Source: Salibacterium halotolerans (GTDB taxonomy: Bacteria; Bacillota; Bacilli; Bacillales; Marinococcaceae). Taken from it: DNA of 64,000 bases. The position numbers and the translations under genes were made by a program. The DNA is taken from the NCBI RefSeq assembly GCF_900115625.1, contig NZ_FOXD01000002.1:1-64000 (forward strand), in the 5' to 3' direction. Shown here piece after piece: positions 55,292-63,939 of the stretch. The notes beneath the pieces were generated by a model that was not told the DNA's origin, did no database searches, and was given only the letters and a program-made list of their open reading frames with translations. Numbering within the stretch: position 1 is the stretch's first letter; each line of letters starts with the position of its first letter.

Positions 55292-56200
55292 TTACAGGGT
55301 GTTTCTTCTCGTAATAACCATTCCCATGTAGGAGAGAATGGTGAATAAGATGGTGATCGTCAGGGAGTGTACGAGAGCAGGCGGAAGGTACGAGTCAACG
55401 AAAAGAATCGATATTCCGGCTGCTGCCTGGACGAGCACAAGGAGAAATACGGCGGTACTTCCAAATAACAACACGGGATACGTACTGTAGCGGCGTATCG
55501 TCCAGATTAACAGCACAAGAAACAGTGCAGCAAGTATCAAAGCGGCAGCCCGGTGTATCATGTGAATACTGAGCTGATAAGCAAGTCCGCTCCCCATGTC
55601 CGGTATGATACTGCCGTTACAGAGTGGAAAACCGTTGCAGACATACGTCGCATCCGTATGTTTCACATAAGCTCCGGTGTAAATAACGAGGTAGGCATAT
55701 ACGAGTACACCAAATAAATAATTACGGTATGCTTTGGATACCCGGACCCCTGTAACGGATGAATTATTGTCTTCAAAGGCAAGAACGGTAAGCAGGGCCA
55801 CGGAAGCAAAGGAGATAGTGGATATGCCAAAGTGAAGGGCGAGAACAATATCATTGTTGCCCCAAATCACAGCACCAGCTCCCATAAAACCCTGAAAGAG
55901 TATAAAGAGGACAGCCATCAAAGCCAGGAATTTCGTTTCCCGCAGATGGCTGAGTTTTTTCCAGGACCAAACCGCAAGAATAAAAACAAACAGTCCCATC
56001 AAGCCGGACCATGCACGGTGAGAGTACTCGATAATCGTTTCTTTTGCAGAAGATTCGGGGATAAGCTGCCCGTAACAGAGCGGCCACGTGGCCCCGCACC
56101 CTTCAGCAGATCCGGTTTTTGTTACAAGGGCCCCCTGCAGCAGTACAATTAACATGCCGATAGATGTAACAATACCAAAAGTCTTCAGACCTCTATTCAA
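55292..56200 (-). CDS. ctaA: Heme A synthase
   Basis: Membrane enzyme that oxidises the C8 methyl of heme O to the formyl group of heme A. About 302 residues with eight helices. Cysteine pairs are present in both halves (EGCGATWPLC and VCNGFPLC), with conserved EYSHR, LHFG and HRAAA histidines. TTG 56200 is preferred because GGGGAGGTGA precedes it and the product (MNRGLKTFGIVTS) matches B. subtilis CtaA; the open frame runs 44 codons further upstream. It is divergent from ctaB, as in B. subtilis. Confidence 0.94.
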   Translation of the reverse strand: MNRGLKTFGIVTSIGMLIVLLQGALVTKTGSAEGCGATWPLCYGQLIPESSAKETIIEYSHRAWSGLMGLFVFILAVWSWKKLSHLRETKFLALMAVLFILFQGFMGAGAVIWGNNDIVLALHFGISTISFASVALLTVLAFEDNNSSVTGVRVSKAYRNYLFGVLVYAYLVIYTGAYVKHTDATYVCNGFPLCNGSIIPDMGSGLAYQLSIHMIHRAAALILAALFLVLLIWTIRRYSTYPVLLFGSTAVFLLVLVQAAAGISILFVDSYLPPALVHSLTITILFTILSYMGMVITRRNTL

Positions 56201-56551
56201 AGTATTCACCTCCCCGTCATCGGACGGATGAATTCCATTCATACTATACACAATATTATCGTAATGAAAACGGCTGAAAAAAGTCAATTTCAACGGGGTG
56301 AACAATTTGAAAACATCAAAAAATGTGACCATTATGTGAAATTTTTCAAACTAATGAAATATCGAAGGCTGTAAATGACAGCAGCTGTGGTATACTATTG
56401 GGGGAAAAAAGCAGAATTGCGATTCTCTAAGAAAGCGGTTATATGGTACAATCTGATTATTAGTGGTCCATGACATAAAGTGCACCGTGGCACATTGTCT
56501 GCTCCGGACTCGTATTGTTCCAGACCGCCGGATTATAAGGGGGTGAAAGGT
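56201..56551. promoter_or_regulatory. Divergent ctaA / ctaB control region
   Basis: No gene. TATACT (56391-56396) is a possible -10 of ctaB, with a poor -35. ATGTGAAATTTTTCA (56334-56348) resembles one and a half sites for a redox regulator such as Rex or ResD, but the match is weak. ACTATA on the plus strand at 56241-56246 gives a minus-strand TATAGT, a possible ctaA -10. Confidence 0.4.
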
Positions 56552-57478
56552 TTGGATGAACCCGATGCGGTTCCGCACGCAGCTGATTTGGGGGGGAGTC
56601 ATTCAGAAGGAAAGCACCATTCTTCATGGATGGACTATGTAAGCGTTGCCGGTCTCCATGCTGTATGTTTTTATATGATTATTGCTGCTGCGGCGATGAT
56701 TATTGCTTCGAACTATTCGGAGTTTCCTCTTCTCCAGAATCTTCACATTTTGATTCTGACGCTGACCGGTGCAGGACTGACCGCTTCCGGAAGCTTTACA
56801 TTGAATAATTATCTGGACCGGGACTTGGATGCGGTCATGGAACGGACAAAACATAGACCGGCTGCAGCAGGGAGGATGAAACCGGTACGAATACTGACAG
56901 CAGGTCTGGCGGAGGCGGCTCTCGGCATAATGATACTGGGGGCGGTGGAGCCTGTATCTGCAGCAGCAGCAGCCGCCGGGCTGATTGTGTATATTGTAGT
57001 TTATACCCTCTGGATGAAAAGGGTTTCGCCCCTTCATCCAGCAGCCGGAAGCCTTGCTGCTGCGGTAACACCGCTGGTTGGCTGGGCTGCGGTGGATCCG
57101 GCCCTGCATTCTCATGCGTGGCTGCTTTCCTGTATTCTGTTTATATGGTATCCGCCTCATTATCTCGCGCTGACCATACGGTACCGGGAAGAGTTTCAGG
57201 CAGCAGGAATACCGGTTCTGCCGGTCAAAGCCGGACAAGCGGCGGCAAAACGCCAGATTGTTCTGTACGCTGCAGTGCTGCTTGCGGTTTCTCTTTTTTT
57301 ACGAGAGTATGGAACCGTTTATACAGCAGCGGCTGTCTTACTCGGGGCCGGCTGGCTGATTCCGGGAACCGCCGGTCTCTTTATGAAAACTGATACGGGG
57401 TGGACCGGGTATATGTTTGTTTATTCCCTTTCATATATGACGATATTGTTTATAGTAATGGCTGCTGTTCATTTGTGA
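56552..57478 (+). CDS. ctaB: Protoheme IX farnesyltransferase (heme O synthase)
   Basis: UbiA-family prenyltransferase that adds farnesyl to heme B. About 308 residues and nine helices. The allylic diphosphate motif is NNYLDRDLDAVMERTKHRPA, and the second motif lies near IWYPPHYLALTIRYREEF. TTG 56552 is chosen with AAGGGGGTGA before it, giving a short hydrophilic N-terminus. The gene precedes ctaC by 90 bases and supplies cofactor for the oxidase encoded downstream. Confidence 0.93.
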   Translation: MDEPDAVPHAADLGGSHSEGKHHSSWMDYVSVAGLHAVCFYMIIAAAAMIIASNYSEFPLLQNLHILILTLTGAGLTASGSFTLNNYLDRDLDAVMERTKHRPAAAGRMKPVRILTAGLAEAALGIMILGAVEPVSAAAAAAGLIVYIVVYTLWMKRVSPLHPAAGSLAAAVTPLVGWAAVDPALHSHAWLLSCILFIWYPPHYLALTIRYREEFQAAGIPVLPVKAGQAAAKRQIVLYAAVLLAVSLFLREYGTVYTAAAVLLGAGWLIPGTAGLFMKTDTGWTGYMFVYSLSYMTILFIVMAAVHL

Positions 57479-57570
57479 AATACTACCGGCAGTTTGCAAT
57501 ACGCTGCTGTAGATGACTAAATACATTTGGTATTTCTTACTTCACTTGGAAAGAGAGGTTTGATGATTTG

Positions 57571-58755
57571 ATGAAAAGACATCTGGGATTACTGCGTCTT
57601 CTCCCGCTGACAGCGGTATTTATGCTGCTTGCCGGGTGCGGGGAAGAAAGATTGTCTGCGCTCGATCCTTACGGCCCGCAGGCCGAATGGATTCTGGACA
57701 ACATGATTCTAAGCCTGTATGTCATGGCATTGGTCGTAATTGTTGTATTTGCTCTGTACTTTATTGCTGTGGTGAAATTCCGAAAAAAACCGGGGGATGA
57801 GGAACTGCCGGAGCAGGTGGAGGGCAGTAAAGCACTTGAACTGACCTGGACCATCATACCTGTTTTTCTGCTTGCTATTCTCGCTGTTCCGACCATCTGG
57901 GGTACATATTATATGGCGGAAGAAGTACCGGAAGCTGCCGGTTCCAGCGGCGGAGAGTCTGAAAATGGGGAACAGAGCGGCGAAGGAGGGGATTCCCAGA
58001 ACAGTGGAAGTTCCTCTGAACAACAGCAGGGACAGGATGCCCTCGTTATTGATGTCACAGCCCACCAGTTCTGGTGGCAGTTTGACTATCCCGAAGGATT
58101 CTCGGCGGGTAATGAAGTATACATCCCTACAAACGAAAAAGTCTGGTTCAACTTAACGTCCAGCGACGTTATCCACTCCTTCTGGGTGCCGGCACTCGGG
58201 GGAAAAATCGACACCATTCCAGGGGTGGAAAACACGATGTGGCTTGAGGCGAACGAACCCGGCGTATACAAAGGCAAATGTGCTGAACTGTGCGGTCCGT
58301 CCCACGCTTTGATGGACTTCAAGGTTATTGCCATGGAACCCGGGCAGTATGAAGCCTGGGAGGCGGAAATGGCATCCGGCAGTGCATCTTCGGGCAATGG
58401 CGGATCCGGAGAAAGTGGATCGGAACAGGAAACGTCAGACAACAGTTCCGGTGAAGGGGTATCCACTGTTTCGGACGGCAGACAGGCATTTGAAGACCAG
58501 GGCTGTATTACCTGTCACGCTGTGGAAGGACAGGGAACCGGGCAGGGACCAACGCTTTCCAACTTCGGCGACCGCGAAAAGATCGCCAATATCCTCGAAC
58601 CGACAGATGAAAATCTTGAGGAATGGATCCGTCATCCCGGTGACATCAAACAGGGAAATAACATGCCTGGTTTTCCGGACATGAATGATGAAGATATGAA
58701 CGCAATTATCCAGTATCTTCAGTCCCTCAGTGCCAAAGAAAATATGAATCAGTAA
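57571..58755 (+). CDS. ctaC: Cytochrome caa3 oxidase subunit II (with cytochrome c domain)
   Basis: Electron entry subunit of the caa3 terminal oxidase. Lipoprotein-type signal (MLLAGCGEE), two membrane helices (about 45-68 and 88-110), the CuA domain (HQFWWQFDYPEG; CAELCGPSHALM with all metal ligands), and a fused cytochrome c with CITCH and a late methionine in NMPGF. Two low-complexity inserts rich in Gly, Ser and Glu separate helix 2 from the CuA domain and the CuA domain from the cytochrome. They make the protein (394 residues) longer than B. subtilis CtaC and strongly acidic on the outside. ATG 57571 or TTG 57568 starts it. Confidence 0.95.
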   Translation: MKRHLGLLRLLPLTAVFMLLAGCGEERLSALDPYGPQAEWILDNMILSLYVMALVVIVVFALYFIAVVKFRKKPGDEELPEQVEGSKALELTWTIIPVFLLAILAVPTIWGTYYMAEEVPEAAGSSGGESENGEQSGEGGDSQNSGSSSEQQQGQDALVIDVTAHQFWWQFDYPEGFSAGNEVYIPTNEKVWFNLTSSDVIHSFWVPALGGKIDTIPGVENTMWLEANEPGVYKGKCAELCGPSHALMDFKVIAMEPGQYEAWEAEMASGSASSGNGGSGESGSEQETSDNSSGEGVSTVSDGRQAFEDQGCITCHAVEGQGTGQGPTLSNFGDREKIANILEPTDENLEEWIRHPGDIKQGNNMPGFPDMNDEDMNAIIQYLQSLSAKENMNQ

Positions 58756-58776
58756 TGAAAAAGGGAGGTCAATGAC

Positions 58777-60651
58777 GTGGCAACAGCTACTGCTACCAAC
58801 ACGAATAAAAGTGTATTATGGGACTGGCTGACAACCGTGGACCATAAGAAGCTTTCCGTATTGTATTTAATTGCCGGCGCCCTGTTTTTTCTGAAAGCCG
58901 GTGCGATGGCCATTTTCATGCGTATTCAGCTTATGTCGCCCGAGAACACGTTTCTGAGCGGCCAGACTTTTAACGAATTTGTTACGATGCACGGAACCAT
59001 TATGCTCTTTTTGGCCGTCACACCGCTGATATTTGCGTTTATGAACTTTGTGATTCCACTTCAGATCGGGGCAAGGGACGTCGCATTTCCGTTTGTGAAC
59101 GCTCTTGGCTTCTGGATTTTCTTTTTCGGCGGACTGCTTGTAAGTGTCAGCTGGTTTTTCGGTGGTGCTCCAGACGCAGGGTGGACAGCATATGTCCCTC
59201 TGTCAGGAGGAGAGTACGGCGACCTCGGTCTGGACTTTTACGTTCTGGGGCTGCAGGTCAGCGGACTTGGTACACTCGTATCAGCCATTAACTTTATCGT
59301 TACGATTATTAATATGCGCGCGCCGGGCATGACAATGATGAGGCTCCCGCTTTTCTGCTGGACCAGTCTTATAACATCGATTCTCATTGTTTTTGCCTTT
59401 ACACCGCTTGCTGCGGGTCTGGCGCTGCTTATGCTGGACAGAATTTTCGGCGGTCAGTTTTTCAACCCGGGAAGCGGAGGCAATCCGGTTCTTTGGCAGC
59501 ATATCTTCTGGATTTTCGGACATCCTGAAGTATATATTCTCGTTCTGCCGGCTTTCGGTATTATTTCAGAGGTTATTCCGGCCTTTTCGAAAAAACGTTT
59601 GTTTGGATATACCGCTATGGTATTTGCAACGCTTATTATTGCATTTCTTTCCTTCATGGTATGGGTTCACCACATGTTCACCGTCGGTATCGGACCGATT
59701 ACCAACTCGGTGTTTGCGATTGCCACGATGGCCATAGGTGTTCCGACGGGAATTAAGATATTCAACTGGCTCTTTACGATGTGGGGTGGAAAATTAATAT
59801 TTAACACGGCTATGCTGTGTGCTTCCTCGTTTGTTCCGACGTTTGTGCTCGGCGGGGTAACGGGAGTTATGCTGGCGATGGTGCCGGTGGACTATCTATA
59901 CCACGACACCTACTTTGTTGTGGCGCACTTCCACTACATCGTTGTCGGAGGAATTGCTCTCGGACTGCTTGCCGGGACCTTTTACTGGTACCCCAAAATG
60001 TTTGGGCATATGCTGAATGAAAAACTCGGACAGCTCATGTTCTGGATGTTTTATGTCGGTTTCCACATGACATTTTTCATTCAGCACATTCTCGGCCTTA
60101 TAGGAATGCCAAGACGTGTTTTTACGTACCTTGACGGCCAGGGTATGGGAACCATGAACCTTGTTTCAAGTATCGGAGCCTTTATGATGGGGGCTGCCAT
60201 GGTTGTGCTGTTAATCAACGTGGTATACTCTGCTTACACGTCCAAACGAATCACGGTACGTGACCCATGGGATGCACGTACACTGGAGTGGGCCACGACG
60301 ACACCGGTTCCGGAATACAATTTCGCCCAGACGCCGCAGGTTCGTTCCCTGGACCCGTGGTTCTACGAAAAAGTGCATGGAGACGGCACGATGAAACCGG
60401 CTGAACCAATGGATGAAATTCACATGCCGAATGGATCCATTCTGCCGTTCTGCATAGGCCTGGGTCTGTTTGTCTGGGGATTCGGCATGATTATGATGCA
60501 GATGGAAAATCCACTTATTCCGGAATGGATAGTGATAGGAGCAGGTGTTATTGTCACATTCGGCTCCATGATGCTGCATTCGATTCATGAGGATCACGGT
60601 TATCATATACCTCTGGATAAGATCAAAAAAACCGAAAAGGAGGTAAGCTGA
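58777..60651 (+). CDS. ctaD: Cytochrome caa3 oxidase subunit I
   Basis: Catalytic subunit with heme a and the heme a3-CuB site; reduces oxygen and pumps protons. The 624 residues include MHGTIMLF (heme a ligand), FGHPEVYILVLPAFG (CuB histidine and cross-linked tyrosine), VWVHHMF (CuB histidines), and HDTYFVVAHFHYIVVGG (heme a3 and heme a ligands). It starts at GTG 58777 with GGGAGG upstream, 21 bases after ctaC. Confidence 0.97.
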   Translation: MATATATNTNKSVLWDWLTTVDHKKLSVLYLIAGALFFLKAGAMAIFMRIQLMSPENTFLSGQTFNEFVTMHGTIMLFLAVTPLIFAFMNFVIPLQIGARDVAFPFVNALGFWIFFFGGLLVSVSWFFGGAPDAGWTAYVPLSGGEYGDLGLDFYVLGLQVSGLGTLVSAINFIVTIINMRAPGMTMMRLPLFCWTSLITSILIVFAFTPLAAGLALLMLDRIFGGQFFNPGSGGNPVLWQHIFWIFGHPEVYILVLPAFGIISEVIPAFSKKRLFGYTAMVFATLIIAFLSFMVWVHHMFTVGIGPITNSVFAIATMAIGVPTGIKIFNWLFTMWGGKLIFNTAMLCASSFVPTFVLGGVTGVMLAMVPVDYLYHDTYFVVAHFHYIVVGGIALGLLAGTFYWYPKMFGHMLNEKLGQLMFWMFYVGFHMTFFIQHILGLIGMPRRVFTYLDGQGMGTMNLVSSIGAFMMGAAMVVLLINVVYSAYTSKRITVRDPWDARTLEWATTTPVPEYNFAQTPQVRSLDPWFYEKVHGDGTMKPAEPMDEIHMPNGSILPFCIGLGLFVWGFGMIMMQMENPLIPEWIVIGAGVIVTFGSMMLHSIHEDHGYHIPLDKIKKTEKEVS

Positions 60652-60652
60652 T

Positions 60653-61276
60653 ATGTCTGATTCTGTTGATGTAAGCAAAGGTCTCCCCCCAAATCCCGAG
60701 AAAGCTACATTAGAGGGGAAAAACAAATTTCTTGGGTTCTGGGTTTTTCTCGGCGGGGAAACCATCATGTTTGCCACATTTTTCGGAACGTTCCTTGGGC
60801 TGCGCGACGGAACGGCGGGCGGGCCGACAGCGTCGGAGCTGTTTTCCCTTCCGCTCGTCTTTATCATGACGATGCTGCTTCTAACAAGTTCATTGACCAG
60901 TGTGCTGGCCATGTACTCTATGAAGAAAAATAATTTCAGGAATATGATGATTCTCACTGTTGTTACCGTTATTCTTGGCTTCGCATTTCTCGGCTTTGAA
61001 ATTTACGAGTTTTACGAGTATGTCCACCACGGGGGGCTCGGTTTTACGACCAGTGCATTTGGATCTTCTTTCTATTCTCTGGTGGGGCTGCACGGTGCCC
61101 ACGTTACGTTTGGTTTGTTTTGGTTTATTACCTTAATGCTTCGATACAGCCGTACCGGCATTACCTTAACCAATGCGCCGAAGTTCTATCTGGCCAGCCT
61201 GTACTGGCACTTTATCGACGTCGTGTGGGTTTTCATTTTCACGGTTGTTTATCTCATGGCTATAGGAGGTGCGTAA
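60653..61276 (+). CDS. ctaE: Cytochrome caa3 oxidase subunit III
   Basis: Integral membrane subunit of 207 residues with five helices. Family signs are FLGFWVFLGGETIMFATFFG (in part), GLHGAHVTFGLFW, and YWHFIDVVWVFIFT. It starts one base after the ctaD stop with AAGGAGG inside the end of ctaD, so translation is coupled. Confidence 0.96.
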   Translation: MSDSVDVSKGLPPNPEKATLEGKNKFLGFWVFLGGETIMFATFFGTFLGLRDGTAGGPTASELFSLPLVFIMTMLLLTSSLTSVLAMYSMKKNNFRNMMILTVVTVILGFAFLGFEIYEFYEYVHHGGLGFTTSAFGSSFYSLVGLHGAHVTFGLFWFITLMLRYSRTGITLTNAPKFYLASLYWHFIDVVWVFIFTVVYLMAIGGA

Positions 61277-61279
61277 AAC

Positions 61280-61624
61280 ATGTCTGATGATCTTTCGAAG
61301 CCGTTTTCCAAGAGTGCCTTGACACATGAAGAGCTGTTAAAAATTAACCGCGAACGAAAAATACAGATTGCGGCGTTTGCTTGTATGATCTTTTTAACAC
61401 TGCTCGCTTTTATAGCGGTAGCTATGGACATGATTGCTCCCGGTTTTACGATTCCGTTTATCCTGCTTTTGGCAGTAGTACAGTTTGCTTTGCAGCTGTT
61501 CTATTTCATGCATCTGAAAGATAAAGATCATGAATGGCCGAACGCGTTCATGCTGACAGGCATTGTTGTTTCTACACCGGCCCTGATTGCATTAATTCTC
61601 CTCCTCGGCGTAACAAAGTATTAA
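61280..61624 (+). CDS. ctaF: Cytochrome caa3 oxidase subunit IV
   Basis: A 114-residue membrane subunit with three helices (about 35-55, 62-80 and 90-110), typical FYFMHLKDKDHEWP between the last two. It lies 3 bases after ctaE with AGGAGGTG upstream, the last structural gene of the oxidase operon. A terminator follows. ctaG, which follows in B. subtilis, is not here. Confidence 0.94.
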   Translation: MSDDLSKPFSKSALTHEELLKINRERKIQIAAFACMIFLTLLAFIAVAMDMIAPGFTIPFILLLAVVQFALQLFYFMHLKDKDHEWPNAFMLTGIVVSTPALIALILLLGVTKY

Positions 61625-61630
61625 AACAAT

Positions 61631-61672
61631 AACGAACTGCTCCTCTTGCCAAAAGAGGAGCAGTTCTCGTTC
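61631..61672. terminator. Terminator of ctaBCDEF
   Basis: GAACTGCTCCTCTT pairs with AAGAGGAGCAGTTC around a short loop, followed by TCGTT rather than a long T-run. Confidence 0.8.
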
Positions 61673-61753
61673 ACTTGATTGTTATAGAAGCCTCGTGGGC
61701 GGCCGGGTTTTGTGCTGTATAATGGACATACAATGAAAAAAGGAGGATGAGCT

Positions 61754-62308
61754 GTGGCAGAAAATACCTCTTATCCGGAAAACGCAAAAAAAGACCGCAG
61801 TAATACATGGATAGCTGTTGCATTAACCGTCGTCATAAACGGATTAATTACCGTTCTTTTCTTTATGGATGGATACCAGGGGGAAGTGGGATTTGATCTT
61901 ACGATTCTTCCGCTCATTAATGCAGTGTTAAACAGTTTCACAACTGTGTTTCTGTTGGCTGCATTGTTTTTCATTTTGAGAAAAAACATCAAAATGCACC
62001 GCCGCTTTATTTACGGCGCATTCACGACGACGTTTCTGTTTCTCGGGACGTATTTGACGTACCATTTTCTTTCGGAATCAACTGCTTACGGCGGTACAGG
62101 ACTGCTCGCTTATGTCTATTACTTTATTTTGATTACCCATATTTTACTGGCTATTGTCATTGTACCTCTTGCCGTCGTAACGTTTCTTCGGGGTATTAAA
62201 TACCAGAAAGCCCGTCACCGCAAAATAGCAAGAGTCACTATGCCGCTTTGGCTGTATGTGAGTATCACCGGTGTCGTTGTTTATCTTATGATTTCTCCTT
62301 ACTACTGA
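61754..62308 (+). CDS. ctaM: DUF420 membrane protein, CtaM/YozB-like oxidase assembly factor
   Basis: A 184-residue protein with five hydrophobic helices. Conserved histidines at membrane boundaries (KMHRRFIYGAF, YLTYHFLSE, LITHILLA, ARHRKIARVTMPLWLYVS) are typical of DUF420. Members (CtaM in Staphylococcus, YozB in B. subtilis) are needed for making active heme-A oxidases. Its place just after ctaF supports this role. It starts at GTG 61754 behind AGGAGGATG, with its own leader after the operon terminator. Confidence 0.87.
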   Translation: MAENTSYPENAKKDRSNTWIAVALTVVINGLITVLFFMDGYQGEVGFDLTILPLINAVLNSFTTVFLLAALFFILRKNIKMHRRFIYGAFTTTFLFLGTYLTYHFLSESTAYGGTGLLAYVYYFILITHILLAIVIVPLAVVTFLRGIKYQKARHRKIARVTMPLWLYVSITGVVVYLMISPYY

Positions 62309-62364
62309 CGAAGAGTAAAAGAAACAGCCTGGATAATAAAACTGGCAAAAGAATAAAGGTCAAC

Positions 62365-62420
62365 AAAACGAACGAGGGTACAGCATGCTGATTGGAGCAT
62401 TTTGTACCCTCGTTCGTTTT
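62365..62420. terminator. Terminator of ctaM
   Basis: An 18-base perfect stem (AAAACGAACGAGGGTACA and complement) with a 20-base loop ends in TTTT. Confidence 0.88.
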
Positions 62421-62437
62421 AATTGGTGACCACACAA

Positions 62438-62541
62438 AAAATATCCGAACCATGTATCGAAGAAGATGCAAGCCTCGTACGTTGGAATGAAACCAACATG
62501 TAAGGGGCAGCATCTCCACAGATGAATGGTTCGGATATTTT
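62438..62541. repeat. Structured inverted-repeat element with branched fold
   Basis: A perfect 16-base outer stem (AAAATATCCGAACCAT, 62438-62453, with its complement at 62526-62541) encloses an inner pair AGATGC/GCATCT (62464-62469, 62510-62515) and a small hairpin GTTGG/CCAAC (62481-62485, 62493-62497). It is non-coding and lies between the ctaM terminator and the next gene. It could be a small RNA, a miniature mobile element, or the end signal of the convergent gene. Confidence 0.6.
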
Positions 62542-62572
62542 ATGAGAAAGGAATGAATCTTTATCTCCTTTT

Positions 62573-63637
62573 TTACAGTTTGAAATTCAGTTTAATTATT
62601 CCCGCTTCTCTGGCAGATGTAAATGCGATTACGGCAAGTGGTCCGACAATAAAGCCGACAACGCCGAGCACAGACAACCCGAGGTAGAGGGATATGAGTG
62701 TGGCAAGGGCCGACAGCCCGATATGACTTCCCATCACTTTGGGCTCCACCGTACGCCGGATAATCAAAAGCACAATCGCAAGTACCATCAGCTGCGTTCC
62801 GAGCAGCAGATCGCCTGCGATAAAGTGATAAAGGGACCATGGAGCAAGCACAGCAATGGATCCGATAATTGGGATGAAATCAACCAGCCAGATGAAAATA
62901 GACATCAGCAGTGCAACATCCGGGGTGAAAATGTATAAACTGACAATCGTCACGGCAAAAATAATGAGACTGACCAGAAACTGTGCTTTGAAAAATCCAA
63001 GTATCACATAGGACAACCTGGAGGTCATAAAATGGAATTTCTCTGCCGTAGTCTCTTTCATGAAAGAGTACGTCTTTCTTCTTAACCGCGGCAGATCCAT
63101 CAAAAACAGGAACAATGCAATCAAATAGACCAGCAGTGAAATGATGAATCCCGGAATGGAAGCAAGAACGCCGGGAATCCGGTCGGCATAGGACAACAGT
63201 GCATCTCTGTAGCTGTTCAATCCATTGATGATCTGCTGATTAATCTGGTTTATTGTATCCGGCGGCAGATTCATACTTTGATAGGCACTGTCAATCCGCG
63301 ACTGCAGACTTAAAAGTGCTTCATTCAGTTCGCTGACATAGCCCGGAAGGTTATTGGTGAACTGAATCACCTGGGACACAAGCTGTGTTGTGACAAAATA
63401 TCCGCAAAGTGCAAGAATCAGGAGAAACAAAACAAACACAATCATAACGGCGATATTACGCCTTATGTTCCATTTTTCATGCAGCAGCCGGACTCCCGGA
63501 GATAAGAAAAGGGCAGTGACAAGAGCTGCAATAATTGGTCCTGATACCGGCAGAATGTAATAGGCCCCAACCAGCAGCAGCAGCACGCCCAAAATCCGAA
63601 GTATAATTTTTTTATTGAAAATAGACGGCACTTTCAT
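62573..63637 (-). CDS. AI-2E-family permease (YtvI-like)
   Basis: A 354-residue membrane protein of the AI-2E transporter (PF01594) family with about eight helices. A hydrophilic segment at about residues 95-155 (rich in Asn, Gln and Ser) separates the first three from the rest. The family core appears as IFIWLVDFIPIIGSIAVLAPW, then EPKVMGSHIGLSALATLISLY and GVVGFIVGPLAVIAF. Transport of autoinducer 2 is shown for few members; others export sodium or act in sporulation, so the substrate is open. GAAAGGAGC precedes the ATG. Nothing links it to the oxidase genes. Confidence 0.88.
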   Translation of the reverse strand: MKVPSIFNKKIILRILGVLLLLVGAYYILPVSGPIIAALVTALFLSPGVRLLHEKWNIRRNIAVMIVFVLFLLILALCGYFVTTQLVSQVIQFTNNLPGYVSELNEALLSLQSRIDSAYQSMNLPPDTINQINQQIINGLNSYRDALLSYADRIPGVLASIPGFIISLLVYLIALFLFLMDLPRLRRKTYSFMKETTAEKFHFMTSRLSYVILGFFKAQFLVSLIIFAVTIVSLYIFTPDVALLMSIFIWLVDFIPIIGSIAVLAPWSLYHFIAGDLLLGTQLMVLAIVLLIIRRTVEPKVMGSHIGLSALATLISLYLGLSVLGVVGFIVGPLAVIAFTSAREAGIIKLNFKL

Positions 63638-63939
63638 GCTCCTTTCAACGTAATTCCTTTGTTAAGACTGAGCAGCACTCTTTCATTATAATGGAGGAGC
63701 ATCCAGTTAGACAGAAAAAAGCATAGTATATCCATTCCGTACTGTGCGGCCTGCAGTATCCCTGTTCCACGGGGGTGACCGGTTTATCCTGGAACCATTC
63801 CACCGAAAAAACCGGGGAATTCCTGATTATTCCCCGGGGTTTGTTATATCCATACCGTTTGGAGAAGAAGGAACTTGCAAAATCGAAGTGCAGTACAGCT
63901 CAGTAAGATTAACTGTGACATGCAGTATGTAAAGCAGTA
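63638..63939. other. Gap between the permease gene and a partial gene
   Basis: No gene. It holds the promoter side of the permease gene and one strong hairpin (63806-63843). Confidence 0.6.
63806..63843 (-). terminator. Terminator of the partial gene at the window end
   Basis: AAAACCGGGGAAT pairs with ATTCCCCGGGGTTT. On the minus strand it ends in GGTTTTTT, about 100 bases past the partial gene's stop. Confidence 0.8.

Noticed and set aside
56334-56348. Rex operator between ctaA and ctaB
   Set aside because: Only one half-site and part of the other match; kept as a weak remark in the region entry, not called as a site.
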